Source of the DNA: Hyphomonadaceae bacterium
GTDB taxonomy: Bacteria; Pseudomonadota; Alphaproteobacteria; Caulobacterales; Aquidulcibacteraceae
Direction: 5' to 3'
DNA length: 64,000 nt
NCBI GenBank assembly: GCA_023384105.1
Contig: JAHDXR010000015.1
Span: 30,163 to 94,162 of the forward strand
Within the stretch, counting starts at the first letter, position 1, and each line of letters starts with the position of its first letter. The translations under genes were made by a program, and so were the position numbers. Below, piece after piece: positions 44,718 through 53,210 of this stretch. Below the pieces are notes generated by a model. That model ran no database searches. It was not told the origin of the DNA and worked only from the letters and a program-made list of their open reading frames with translations.

Positions 44718-45972
44718 CCTGCTCCGCAGCCGCCGCGGCCTGTTGATCGGCGCGGGCGCCGCCGGCGCGGTGGCGCTCGCCGCGTCGCGGCGGCCGCCGG
44801 ACCGGGGCGGCGGGCACAGCGACTACTTTCTGAACGTTTCGCGCGCGCTGACCGAGGCGGGTTTTGCGCGGCCGACGCTCGTTGTCGATCGCAGCCTGCT
44901 TTTGACAAACGCAGACGCGGCCGCGGCGACGCTGTCGCAGAGCGGGCTGGCGCTTCGTCTGGTGGTCAAGTCGCTGCCGGCGTTTGGCTTGCTCGATCCG
45001 CTGGCGGAGCGGCTGCGCACAAACCGCTACATGGTGTTCAACGGGGCGATGCTGCAGCGCATGGCCGAAGCGCGCCCGGAAGCGGACCTGCTGCTCGGCA
45101 AGCCCTTGCCCGTTCGCGAGGCGGCGGAATTCATGGCGCGCACGCCCCTCAGCAGCGCGCCGCAATGGCTGATCGATACGCCGCAGCGTTTGACCGAGTA
45201 CATCGAGGCCGCACGCGCTCGCAGCGCGCCGCTGCGCGTCAATTTCGAGATCGACGTGGGGCTCCACCGGGGCGGGTTTCCGGACGCAGCCGCCTTGGCG
45301 GCGGCGCTCGACATCGCCAGCGCGGAGCCGCTGGTCGAAATATGCGGACTCATGGGCTACGATCCGCACGTTCCGCGCATGCCCAATGCGGCCGATGCGT
45401 TTCTGCAATCTCAAGCCAGCTATCGCGAGGCGATCGAGTGCTTGACGAGCAAAGTCGACGCCGCGCCGGCGGCGCTCACGCTCAACAGCGCGGGCAGCCC
45501 GACCTACAAGCTGCATGCGGCGGGCACGGTCGCCAACGAAGTCTCCGTCGGCTCAGCGTTCGTGAAGCCCGTCGATTTCGACCTCGATACGCTCGCCCAC
45601 CATCAGCCGGCGGCGTTCATCGCCACGCCCGTGATCAAGGCGCTCGACGGCGCGCGCATTCCCGGGCTCGAGGCGCTTGAAGGCGTGTTCGCGCTCTGGG
45701 ACCCAAACAGCGCCCGCGCCTTCTTCATCTATGGCGGCCATTGGCTGGCGCGCCCGGAATCGCCGCCGGGTCTGCAGTACAGTTCGATGTTCGGGCGATC
45801 GAGCAACCAGGAAATGCTGACGGGATCGCGGCGCGTGCGCCTCGACGTCGACGACTGGGTTTTTCTCCGGCCGCTGCAGAGCGAAGCCGTGTTCCTGCAA
45901 TTCGGGCCGATCGCCATCTACGAAGAGGGCCGGATTGTCGACGTCGCCGAGACTTTTCCCGTCTCGGCGTAA
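44704..45972 (+). CDS. DSD1-type PLP-dependent enzyme (D-amino acid aldolase/dehydratase-like), exported
   Basis: This 422-aa protein starts with GTG inside the tail of the previous gene and has a Tat-like SRRGLLIG signal. Alanine racemase-type N-terminal domain: the PLP lysine is probably Lys89 in RLVVKSLPAFG. The C-terminal DSD1-like domain follows, with the His/Asp metal-site region at GPIAIYEEGRI near the end. Characterised members include D-threonine aldolase and D-serine dehydratase. The reaction here is not certain. Confidence 0.83.
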   Translation: MTRPSLLRSRRGLLIGAGAAGAVALAASRRPPDRGGGHSDYFLNVSRALTEAGFARPTLVVDRSLLLTNADAAAATLSQSGLALRLVVKSLPAFGLLDPLAERLRTNRYMVFNGAMLQRMAEARPEADLLLGKPLPVREAAEFMARTPLSSAPQWLIDTPQRLTEYIEAARARSAPLRVNFEIDVGLHRGGFPDAAALAAALDIASAEPLVEICGLMGYDPHVPRMPNAADAFLQSQASYREAIECLTSKVDAAPAALTLNSAGSPTYKLHAAGTVANEVSVGSAFVKPVDFDLDTLAHHQPAAFIATPVIKALDGARIPGLEALEGVFALWDPNSARAFFIYGGHWLARPESPPGLQYSSMFGRSSNQEMLTGSRRVRLDVDDWVFLRPLQSEAVFLQFGPIAIYEEGRIVDVAETFPVSA

Positions 45973-45989
45973 CACTGGACGCGCCGCCG

Positions 45990-46084
45990 CTATGGAGCGC
46001 CGGCGTCCCGCCGGCCCGCGCGAACCTATGAAAGCGAGAGCGCGGCTCCGCCGCGCAGGCCGGCGGGACGCCGACGCTCCATAG
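45990..46084. terminator. Large inverted repeat between convergent genes
   Basis: Arms 45990-46016 and 46058-46084 are 27 bp each with one mismatch and enclose a 41-nt loop. The repeat starts 18 nt after one stop codon and ends 9 nt before the other gene's stop, so it can terminate both. Its TATGGAGCG...CGCTCCATA shape looks like a palindromic intergenic repeat family, though only one copy is seen here. Confidence 0.75.
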
Positions 46085-46092
46085 TTGGCCGC

Positions 46093-47637
46093 TTACCGTG
46101 TGGGCGTCACGCCGAAGCGCGAGAGGACGTTGCGCGTGATCTGCGCGATGAAGGGGTTGCCGGCGGCGAGTCCGTGCGCCCATTCGGTCGTGCCCGAGTT
46201 GAACACTTCGCCCTTGCCGCGCTTGAAGCTAGCGACGACGGCATGGCCTTTCAGGATCTTGGCCTGGTTCTCCGGCGAGGGATCGCCGTAGGCCGCTTCC
46301 GCGAGCACATCGAGCCGCTCGGGCGGTATGAGCGGGGCATAGCCGCGGTCGGGCTCTTCGCCGAGCGCGCACGGCGCCACGCCGATGATTTCGAGATTTT
46401 CCGGGACGCCGAGCATCGGCGTCGCTTTCGGGAGGCCGTAATCGTCGAACTGAAAGCGGCAGCCGTCATTTTCGTAGCCGATGAGCGGCACGTCGTCGCC
46501 GATTACATCGCCGTAGAACAGGTCCGAGCCCGCGAGCGCCCAGTGCTTGTCGTCGTAGATCGTAAATCCCGCTTGGCCGCGGGCGACGCACATGCCCAGC
46601 CGGTGATAACCGCCGAGGATGAAGCTCAAGCCGGTGAGGTTCGCTTCGGGGCGGCCAAAGGCGGGGTGCGACCACAGGTGCGTGGCGTTCGCCGGATCGG
46701 CCCGATCGGCTTCGTCCTCGAAGCCGCGCCATTTCTTGCAGACATAGGTGCGGCCCTCGTCCTCCCAGCGCACTTTCCAGAAGCAGGTGTTGCCCGAGAG
46801 AATGGCGGCGCCGCCGCCGGCGTCGACGAAGCGCTCGACCTGGTCGCGCTCCTTCGCGGACCAGTATTCCGAATGCCCCACAAAGAGCGCGCACGAATAG
46901 CCTTCGAGCACGTCAGCTTCGGCGTCGAGATCGTAATCGGTGTGATAGTCGATCACGTAGCCTTCCCGCTCGGCCCAGACGGTGAAGGCGTGCTCCCATT
47001 TGTTCAGGAAGCCGGCCGAGCCGTCGTACGGCGAGCACCCATGCGAGAGCATCCAGGCCATGTCGGATGCGAAGGGCGCCTCGTTGAACCCGCGCTTGCG
47101 CATGTTGATGAGACGCGGGGCGTCTTCAGGGGCGCCGACGATGAGCTGTATGAACGGGCGCTGCGTGGACAAGACGCCGATGGCGCCTTCCATCGCTTCG
47201 GGAAACGACTTCTTGCCCGTCATCAGGCTGGTGACGTCGCTATAGGCGCTCGCGCCGCCCCACCAATTGTAGGAATGGTAGGTGTTCGTCGCCAGCACGA
47301 TGGCGGCGTTCGCGCTGCGTTTGCCTTTCGCGGGACGCACGCAAACGAAATGGCGGGTGCTTTGCCCAGTCGCGTCGGTAAGCACGAGGTCGTAATAGCC
47401 TGAGCGCCAGTCGCCGGCCTCCACCTCCAAACAGGCGGGCCATCCGCAGCCTTTTGCGTCGGCATCGTCGGGGACGGGATGCTCGGCGGTCGCGACGCCG
47501 TCGAAAGTCGCGACGACCTCGCGATGCAGGCCGACGCGGGCGATCTCCAATTTCGCCGGTCCGCGCACGCTCGCGTGAAGCGTGAAGCGCTCGCCGGGAC
47601 GCACGCTGAGGCGGTCGGTGTAGAAAGCCGGCGTCAA
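46093..47637 (-). CDS. N,N-dimethylformamidase large-subunit-like protein
   Basis: This 514-aa protein begins with a short beta domain and is followed by a core related to the C-terminal part of the dimethylformamidase large subunit. Visible conserved stretches are VLATNTYHSYNWWGG (about 115-130), VIDYHTDYDLD and LFVGHSEYWSAKERDQVERF. The enzyme class hydrolyses small amides, but most relatives are uncharacterised and need a different or no small subunit. It diverges from a TonB-dependent receptor across a spacer containing two TAGYGTAGACTA sites, so uptake and hydrolysis of the same compound is plausible. Confidence 0.82.
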   Translation of the reverse strand: MTPAFYTDRLSVRPGERFTLHASVRGPAKLEIARVGLHREVVATFDGVATAEHPVPDDADAKGCGWPACLEVEAGDWRSGYYDLVLTDATGQSTRHFVCVRPAKGKRSANAAIVLATNTYHSYNWWGGASAYSDVTSLMTGKKSFPEAMEGAIGVLSTQRPFIQLIVGAPEDAPRLINMRKRGFNEAPFASDMAWMLSHGCSPYDGSAGFLNKWEHAFTVWAEREGYVIDYHTDYDLDAEADVLEGYSCALFVGHSEYWSAKERDQVERFVDAGGGAAILSGNTCFWKVRWEDEGRTYVCKKWRGFEDEADRADPANATHLWSHPAFGRPEANLTGLSFILGGYHRLGMCVARGQAGFTIYDDKHWALAGSDLFYGDVIGDDVPLIGYENDGCRFQFDDYGLPKATPMLGVPENLEIIGVAPCALGEEPDRGYAPLIPPERLDVLAEAAYGDPSPENQAKILKGHAVVASFKRGKGEVFNSGTTEWAHGLAAGNPFIAQITRNVLSRFGVTPTR

Positions 47638-47670
47638 CTGCGTCGCTCCGGGTTCTTTGCGGATAAACGA

Positions 47671-47682
47671 TAGTGTAGACTA
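47671..47682. promoter_or_regulatory. TAGTGTAGACTA site, candidate operator copy 1
   Basis: TAGTGTAGACTA lies 34 nt from the start of the minus-strand amidase-like gene. An 11-of-12 match, TAGCGTAGACTA, is at 47767-47778 in the same spacer. The ends TAGT/ACTA are inverted, so each is a small dyad, and they may bind the TetR regulator encoded at 50166. Confidence 0.45.
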
Positions 47683-47766
47683 GCATCCTCGCTGTCAACT
47701 GCCGCGCCGTCAGCCCGGCCCGCCGCCGCTCCGGCCGATCTGAAAACGATAGCGCCCACTAGAAAG

Positions 47767-47778
47767 TAGCGTAGACTA
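47767..47778. promoter_or_regulatory. TAGCGTAGACTA site, candidate operator copy 2
   Basis: Second copy of the site at 47671-47682, in the same orientation, about 58 nt ahead of the TonB-dependent receptor start. The pair flanks the divergent promoter region. The palindromic character is weaker than in copy 1. Confidence 0.45.
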
Positions 47779-47836
47779 TTGTACGCTCGCGCCGGTCTTT
47801 ACTGATGTGGCGCCTGCCACACGAGGGGGAAACGCG

Positions 47837-50083
47837 ATGAAAAGACTCTTCATGACGACGCTTTCGGTTGCTTCGCTGATGGCCGGTTCGGCCGCGGCGC
47901 AGCAGGCGGCCCAGGCTCAGCCGGAGGGAGAAGAGATCATCGTCACCGCCCAGAAGCGGTCTGAGGCGCTGGAGGATGTCCCGGTCTCGATCAGCGTTCT
48001 GACGGCCGATGCGCTGGAGACGTCTGGCGTGACCAATGCGGTGGCCCTGAACAACATGGCGCCGGGTCTGCGGGTGTCGAGCGCCGACGCCGCCTCCAGC
48101 CCGAAAATCTTCATTCGCGGGGTAGGGCTGAGCGACTTCAACCCCAACGCCTCCGGGGCGGTCGGCATTTATGTGGACGGGGTATATATCGGCTCGCCGC
48201 TGGCGCAGCTCGCCGGCTTCTACGACCTCGCGCAGGTGGAAGTCCTGCGCGGACCGCAAGGCACGCTCTACGGGCGCAACACCAATGGCGGCGCGATCAA
48301 CATCACCGCCAACCGGCCCACATTCGATTTCGTGAGCAACGCGCGCGTCGAGTATGCGGAAAGCAATGCGGTGACGTTCCAGGGCGGCGTCGGCGGGCCG
48401 ATCATCGACGATCTGCTCGCGTTCCGCATCGCCGGGCAATGGGTCTCCAGCGACGGCCACACCTACGACCGGGTGATCGGCGACGACGTCAACGCTCTCA
48501 GGTATTTCGGCGGGCGCGCCGCGCTGTTGTTCACGCCGACGCCCGATCTGAGCATCTACGCGAACATTCATCACTTCGAGAACCACGGCGACGCCACCGC
48601 GCCCCAGCACCGCGCGCTGTTCCCCGCCACGCCGGCCGTCGCGGGACCTGACGGATATTGCCTGCCGAGCGCATATGCGAGCGGCCTGTGCACCGACCTG
48701 CTGGGATATGCGGATACGGACAATGACGTGCGCGCGGGCGATTACGGGCCGGATTCAGGGCGCGACACCGTCTATGTGCGCGGCGGCCAGGTCCAGCTGG
48801 ATTGGCGGCTGGGCGACATCGACCTGGTCGCGATCAGCGCCTATCAAAGCGCGGATCGAGACGCGTACGAAAATACGGACGTGTCGCCGATCAACATGCT
48901 CGAAATCCACTACAATTCCCATTCCCACGCCTTCACGCAGGAGCTGCGCGTCCAATCCAACGATCCGGCCGCGCCGCTGCGCTGGGTGGCCGGCGTGTTC
49001 TATATGGATGAGACGATCGAGGATAATTCGACGCAAGACGTCTTGCGCGCGCTGCGCGCGCCGACCGTCGGCAATCCGCTCGGCATCGATCCCATGAACA
49101 ACATCGCCGTGTACGGCTACCCCTACACGCAACAGACCGAGAGCCTCGCCGTGTTCGGCCAGGCGGACTACAACCTCACGGAGCGTCTGATCGGCACGTT
49201 CGGGCTGCGTTGGTCGGAAGACACGCGCGATTTCGACTATCGCAGCGAGATCGAGTTCGGGCTGATCCCGATCCTGAACTATCGCGCGGAGGAATCTTTC
49301 GCCGCCTGGTCCGGCCGTCTCGGTCTTCGCTACGAGCTGACGCCGGACTCGAATGTCTACGCAACATATAGCCGTGGCTTCAAAAGCGGCGGCTTCTTCG
49401 GCGGGCTGGCGACGACGTTCGATCAGCTCGAACCGTACGACAACGAACAATTGGATGCGTATGAAATCGGCTTCAAGGGCCTTTTCTTCGATCGCGCGCT
49501 GCGCCTCAGCACGTCAGCCTTCTACTACGACTATCAGGACCAGCAGGTCTTCGCGCTCGCGCTGCGCAGCGGCGTGACGACCCTCATCCTCAACAATGCG
49601 GGCAGTTCGACCGCCTATGGCGGCGAAGTCGAGGCGTCCTGGCGGCCGACGGACAATTTCGACATTCAGGCGGGGGTTTCGCTGCTGCACGCCGAGTTCG
49701 ACGAATTCATCTCCGAGGGACAGGATTACGGCGGAAACCGTCTGCCCCAGGCGCCGGAGCTGACCTTCAACGCCAGCATGAGCTATGCCGCGCCGCTGCC
49801 GACCGGCGATGAAATCGTGCTCAATGCGGATACGACCTATTCCTCGAAGATCTATTTCGACAACTCGAACGCTGAGCGGCTGTCCCAGGGCGCGGTTTGG
49901 AACATGAACGGCCAGGTGAGCTGGCGTTCGGGACGGAGCGGCCTCGAAGCGGGCGTGTTCGCGCGGAACCTGTTCGATGAGGACTGGATCGTGGCGGTGT
50001 CGCCGATCGAAAGCCTGGGCGTCGATCTGCTCACCTACAACCGGCCGCGCAGCGTCGGCGTATTCGTTCGGTTCTCGAATTGA
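47837..50083 (+). CDS. TonB-dependent outer-membrane receptor
   Basis: This 748-aa protein has a signal peptide (cleavage near AAAQ, residue 22), a TonB-box-like EEIIVTAQKR at about residue 34-43, the plug domain and a 22-strand barrel ending in a Phe-containing tail (FVRFSN). SRGFKSGGFFGG and the DETIEDN region are typical of receptors for non-iron nutrients. GAGGGGGA at 47823-47830 precedes the ATG. The ligand is unknown; the divergent amidase-like enzyme and TetR gene suggest a shared substrate. Confidence 0.93.
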   Translation: MKRLFMTTLSVASLMAGSAAAQQAAQAQPEGEEIIVTAQKRSEALEDVPVSISVLTADALETSGVTNAVALNNMAPGLRVSSADAASSPKIFIRGVGLSDFNPNASGAVGIYVDGVYIGSPLAQLAGFYDLAQVEVLRGPQGTLYGRNTNGGAINITANRPTFDFVSNARVEYAESNAVTFQGGVGGPIIDDLLAFRIAGQWVSSDGHTYDRVIGDDVNALRYFGGRAALLFTPTPDLSIYANIHHFENHGDATAPQHRALFPATPAVAGPDGYCLPSAYASGLCTDLLGYADTDNDVRAGDYGPDSGRDTVYVRGGQVQLDWRLGDIDLVAISAYQSADRDAYENTDVSPINMLEIHYNSHSHAFTQELRVQSNDPAAPLRWVAGVFYMDETIEDNSTQDVLRALRAPTVGNPLGIDPMNNIAVYGYPYTQQTESLAVFGQADYNLTERLIGTFGLRWSEDTRDFDYRSEIEFGLIPILNYRAEESFAAWSGRLGLRYELTPDSNVYATYSRGFKSGGFFGGLATTFDQLEPYDNEQLDAYEIGFKGLFFDRALRLSTSAFYYDYQDQQVFALALRSGVTTLILNNAGSSTAYGGEVEASWRPTDNFDIQAGVSLLHAEFDEFISEGQDYGGNRLPQAPELTFNASMSYAAPLPTGDEIVLNADTTYSSKIYFDNSNAERLSQGAVWNMNGQVSWRSGRSGLEAGVFARNLFDEDWIVAVSPIESLGVDLLTYNRPRSVGVFVRFSN

Positions 50084-50165
50084 ACCGGAGGCGGTGCCGC
50101 AAGCCGTAGCGCTTGCGGCTCAAATCGGGCTAACTCGCCAATCGGGTTGGGCCGGATGAAGGACC

Positions 50166-50918
50166 ATGGCGAACAAGGCGTCGAAAAGCGAGGAGCAGCC
50201 GGGGGTGTCGTTCGACACCAAACTGCGGCCCTCGCAGACGCGCGCCCGGCACACATTCGAAATGATCCTTGCGGTGGCGGGCGAACTGCTGGCGGAGGTC
50301 GGCTTTGAGCGGTTGAGCACCAATCTGGTCTGCGAACGCGCCGGGCTGACGCCGCCGGCGCTCTATCGGTACTTTCCCAACAAGTATGCGATCCTGAGCG
50401 AGCTGGGCCGCAGGCTGATGCTGGCGCAGGATCGCGTCGTTTTCGATTGGATCAATGCGGGAGGGCTGGAGGCGGAAACGCTCGAAGAAGCGATCGCCAA
50501 GTATGAACGCGTGAACCTCGAGGTGAATCGCATCACCAAGGAGATTCCGGGCGGCGTCTGGATTTTACGCGCGCTGCGCGCCGTGCCGATGCTGCAGGAC
50601 ATCCGCACAGGGTCAAGCGATCTCGTCGCCCGCCACGCCGCAGACTATGTGATGAAGCGTCATCCGAAGCTGAATCCGGAAGACGTTTATGCGGCGACCA
50701 GAGTCATCACCGAATTGACGTACGCCGCGAGTGAAATGGTGCTCGAACAGCCGGAGGTGGACGAAGCGCTCGTCACGCGGGAGGTCTGCCGCATGATGGC
50801 GCTGTACTATGCGCATATCACCGCGCCGCCGGCGGCGCCGGCAAAGCGGGCGCGTGGGCGGAAGGCGAAGAGTCCGGTGAAGCGCGTCGGCAAAGCCAAG
50901 CCTCGAAAGACGTCCTGA
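50166..50918 (+). CDS. TetR-family regulator
   Basis: This 250-aa protein has an N-terminal TetR HTH with FEMILAVAGELLAEVGFERLSTNLVCERAGLTPPALYRYFPNKYAILSEL and a ligand-binding C-terminal region of about 180 residues. The last 25 residues are Lys/Arg-rich. It lies 83 nt after the receptor gene and is probably the local regulator of the receptor and amidase-like genes. Confidence 0.92.
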   Translation: MANKASKSEEQPGVSFDTKLRPSQTRARHTFEMILAVAGELLAEVGFERLSTNLVCERAGLTPPALYRYFPNKYAILSELGRRLMLAQDRVVFDWINAGGLEAETLEEAIAKYERVNLEVNRITKEIPGGVWILRALRAVPMLQDIRTGSSDLVARHAADYVMKRHPKLNPEDVYAATRVITELTYAASEMVLEQPEVDEALVTREVCRMMALYYAHITAPPAAPAKRARGRKAKSPVKRVGKAKPRKTS

Positions 50919-50950
50919 GGCAGCCGGCATGCGGCGTTTCCGTTTCGCGC

Positions 50951-52003
50951 TCAGGCGCTGCGTATGAGCGCGGCGCCGGCGGCGGCGACGCGGCGAGCGG
51001 TGTCCCTGAACTGGAAGGCGTCGGAAGAGGCGGCGTTGCCCTGCAGCGCGCGCGCGTAGACGCCCTGCTGGATGGCGGCGGTGCGGAACAGGCTGAACGC
51101 CATGGCGAAGCGCCAGAGCGGCGCCGGGTCACGCCCGGTGCGCCGGCCATAGGCGGCGACATAGTCGCGCTCCTCGGGAATGCCCAGCTTTGCGAGATCG
51201 ACGCCGACGAAGCCGCGCGCGACCGGGTCGTCATGCGCCAGATGATAGCCCATGCAGTTGAACGCGAGATCGGCGATGGGGTGGCCGACGGTCGAGAGCT
51301 CCCAGTCCAGGATCGCGACGACGCGGGGCTCGCTCTTGTGGAACACGAGATTGCCGATGCGGAAATCGCCGTGGGCGATGGCGGCGGCGTTGTCGTCCGG
51401 GACGTTGGCGGGCAGCCACTCAAGCAGCGCATCCATCTCCGGGATCGCCTCGGTGCGGGTGAGTTCGTATTGCTTCTTCCATCTTGCGATCTGACGCTCG
51501 AAAAAGGCGTCGGGCTTGCCGAAGTCGTCCAGACCGGCGCCGCGCCAGTCGAACAGATGCAGGCGCGCCAGCGCATCGTTCATCGCGTCGTAGAGCGCCG
51601 TGCGCTCCGGCGCCGTCTGCTGCGGCAGGAGCGGATCGGTGAAGATCCGGCCTTCGACGAATTCCATGAGGTAGAACGGCGTGCCGACGATGGTCTCGTC
51701 GCTGCAATAGATGCGCGTGCGCGGCGCCGGCACGCCGCTGTCGGCCAGCGCGTTGAGGACGCGGTATTCACGATCGATCGCGTGCGCCGAGGGGGCCAGT
51801 TTTCCGGGCGGCTTCTTGCGCAGCACCAGCCGGCCGCTCGCCGATTCGAGCAGGAAGGTGGGGTTCGACTGGCCGCCTTCGAACTGTCGCACGGACACCG
51901 CCCCGTCGAAGTCCGGCAGGTTTTCGGCGAGCCAGGCTTGCAGGCGCGCCTCGTCGAAACGGTGCGGCGGCGCGACCTCGCGGGCGCCGGGAGGATTGGT
52001 CAT
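50951..52003 (-). CDS. Phosphotransferase-like protein of the ACAD10/11 type
   Basis: This 350-aa protein has the APH fold. The nucleotide and catalytic motifs HGDFRIGNLVF and ILDWELSTVGHPIADLAFNCMGY are clear. In related operons and in eukaryotic ACAD10/11 this domain is next to or fused with acyl-CoA dehydrogenase and phosphorylates a hydroxyacyl intermediate. Here the acyl-CoA dehydrogenase gene is 12 nt upstream. It is the last gene of the minus-strand acyl-CoA operon. Confidence 0.87.
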   Translation of the reverse strand: MTNPPGAREVAPPHRFDEARLQAWLAENLPDFDGAVSVRQFEGGQSNPTFLLESASGRLVLRKKPPGKLAPSAHAIDREYRVLNALADSGVPAPRTRIYCSDETIVGTPFYLMEFVEGRIFTDPLLPQQTAPERTALYDAMNDALARLHLFDWRGAGLDDFGKPDAFFERQIARWKKQYELTRTEAIPEMDALLEWLPANVPDDNAAAIAHGDFRIGNLVFHKSEPRVVAILDWELSTVGHPIADLAFNCMGYHLAHDDPVARGFVGVDLAKLGIPEERDYVAAYGRRTGRDPAPLWRFAMAFSLFRTAAIQQGVYARALQGNAASSDAFQFRDTARRVAAAGAALIRSA

Positions 52004-52015
52004 GGGATCACCGGA

Positions 52016-53185
52016 CTATTTGAGCGGCAGCCTGAGGCGGCCGGCGATGTTGTTCTTCTGCATGTTGGACGAGCCGCCCACGATCGGCATGCAGACGATG
52101 TCGCGCACATAGCGCTCCATGTCGTATTCGCGCGCGCAGCCATAGGCGCCCATGACGCGCTGACAGGTGAGCACGATGTCGACGGCGTTGTCGGCCACGA
52201 ACAGCTTGGCCATGGAGCTTTGGACGCTGCAGTCGCGTCCTTCGGTGGCGAGCCACGCTGCGTGATAGAGCATGTGCCGGCAGGCGACGAGCTTGGTGCG
52301 CGCTTCCACCAGCATGTTGCGCACCGCCTGGTGGCCGCTGATCGGCACGCCGAACTGGCGGCGTTCGGTGGCGTACTGCCAGGCGTCGTTCACGGCGGCG
52401 GTGGCGATGCCGAGCGCGACCGCAGTGATTTCCAGCCGTTCGACGTCGAGCGAACGGCCGGCCAGCATCGGCCAGCCGTTGTTCCAGGCCTCCGCGCCGC
52501 CGACGACGTTCTCGATCGGAACCTCGACGTTTTCGTAGATGACGTCTGTGGTGGCGGCGTAGCGCAGGCCGAGATGGTCGATATCGACAATGGTGATCCC
52601 TGCGCTCGCCGTCGGCACGAGGATGAGCGAGAGGTTCTTGTAGCGGTCTTCCTTGGGGCCGGTGCGCGCCAGCGTGTAGATATAGTCCGCGGCCCGCGCG
52701 CCGGTGCACCAGCGCTTGGTGCCGTTGAGGATGCAGCGGCGCCCGTCGTCCGAGAGGCGCGCCGTCACGGCGGCGGAAGCGAGGTCGCCGCCGACATCCG
52801 GCTCTGACAGACCGTACGCGAACAGCAGTTCGCCCTTGGCCAGGCGCGGCAGGTATTCGCGCTTCTGCGCCTCGCTGCCGTTCTCGACGAGGTTCATCGC
52901 GCCGTAGAAGGCGCAGTGAATGAAAGGCCCGGCCAACGCCGTCCCGCGCTGCGCCAGTTCCTCGATCACGACGATGGCGGACAGGACGTCGACGCCGGCG
53001 CCGCCGTACTCCGTCGGCACGGTCAGCCCGGTTACGCCGAGCTCGCACAATTTGGCGAAGGTGTCCTTGCAGAAGCTCGCCTGCTGATCCAGCTCGCGCG
53101 CGCGTTCGCGCGGCATCTCCTTGTCGAGGAAGCGCCGCAGCGTTTCGCGCAGCATCGCAATATCTTCGCCCTCGTCGAAATTCAT
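52016..53185 (-). CDS. Acyl-CoA dehydrogenase
   Basis: This 389-aa flavoprotein has the N-terminal helical domain, the beta domain with SEPDVGGDLASAAVTA near residues 125-140, and the C-terminal helical domain with the CQRVMGAYG motif. It oxidises acyl-CoA to the 2,3-enoyl form. Between the APH-like kinase and the acyl-CoA ligase it fits a CoA-bound degradation pathway. The catalytic Glu could not be pinned down by eye. Confidence 0.9.
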   Translation of the reverse strand: MNFDEGEDIAMLRETLRRFLDKEMPRERARELDQQASFCKDTFAKLCELGVTGLTVPTEYGGAGVDVLSAIVVIEELAQRGTALAGPFIHCAFYGAMNLVENGSEAQKREYLPRLAKGELLFAYGLSEPDVGGDLASAAVTARLSDDGRRCILNGTKRWCTGARAADYIYTLARTGPKEDRYKNLSLILVPTASAGITIVDIDHLGLRYAATTDVIYENVEVPIENVVGGAEAWNNGWPMLAGRSLDVERLEITAVALGIATAAVNDAWQYATERRQFGVPISGHQAVRNMLVEARTKLVACRHMLYHAAWLATEGRDCSVQSSMAKLFVADNAVDIVLTCQRVMGAYGCAREYDMERYVRDIVCMPIVGGSSNMQKNNIAGRLRLPLK

Positions 53186-53210
53186 GAGCGTCGCCGCCTT
53201 CTCTCGTGTT

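Noticed and set aside
51233..52807. Long plus-strand frames across the minus-strand acyl-CoA operon (also 53976-55472, 55557-57050 and 57164-58522)
   Set aside because: All are antisense to clear enzymes and have no domain or ribosome site.
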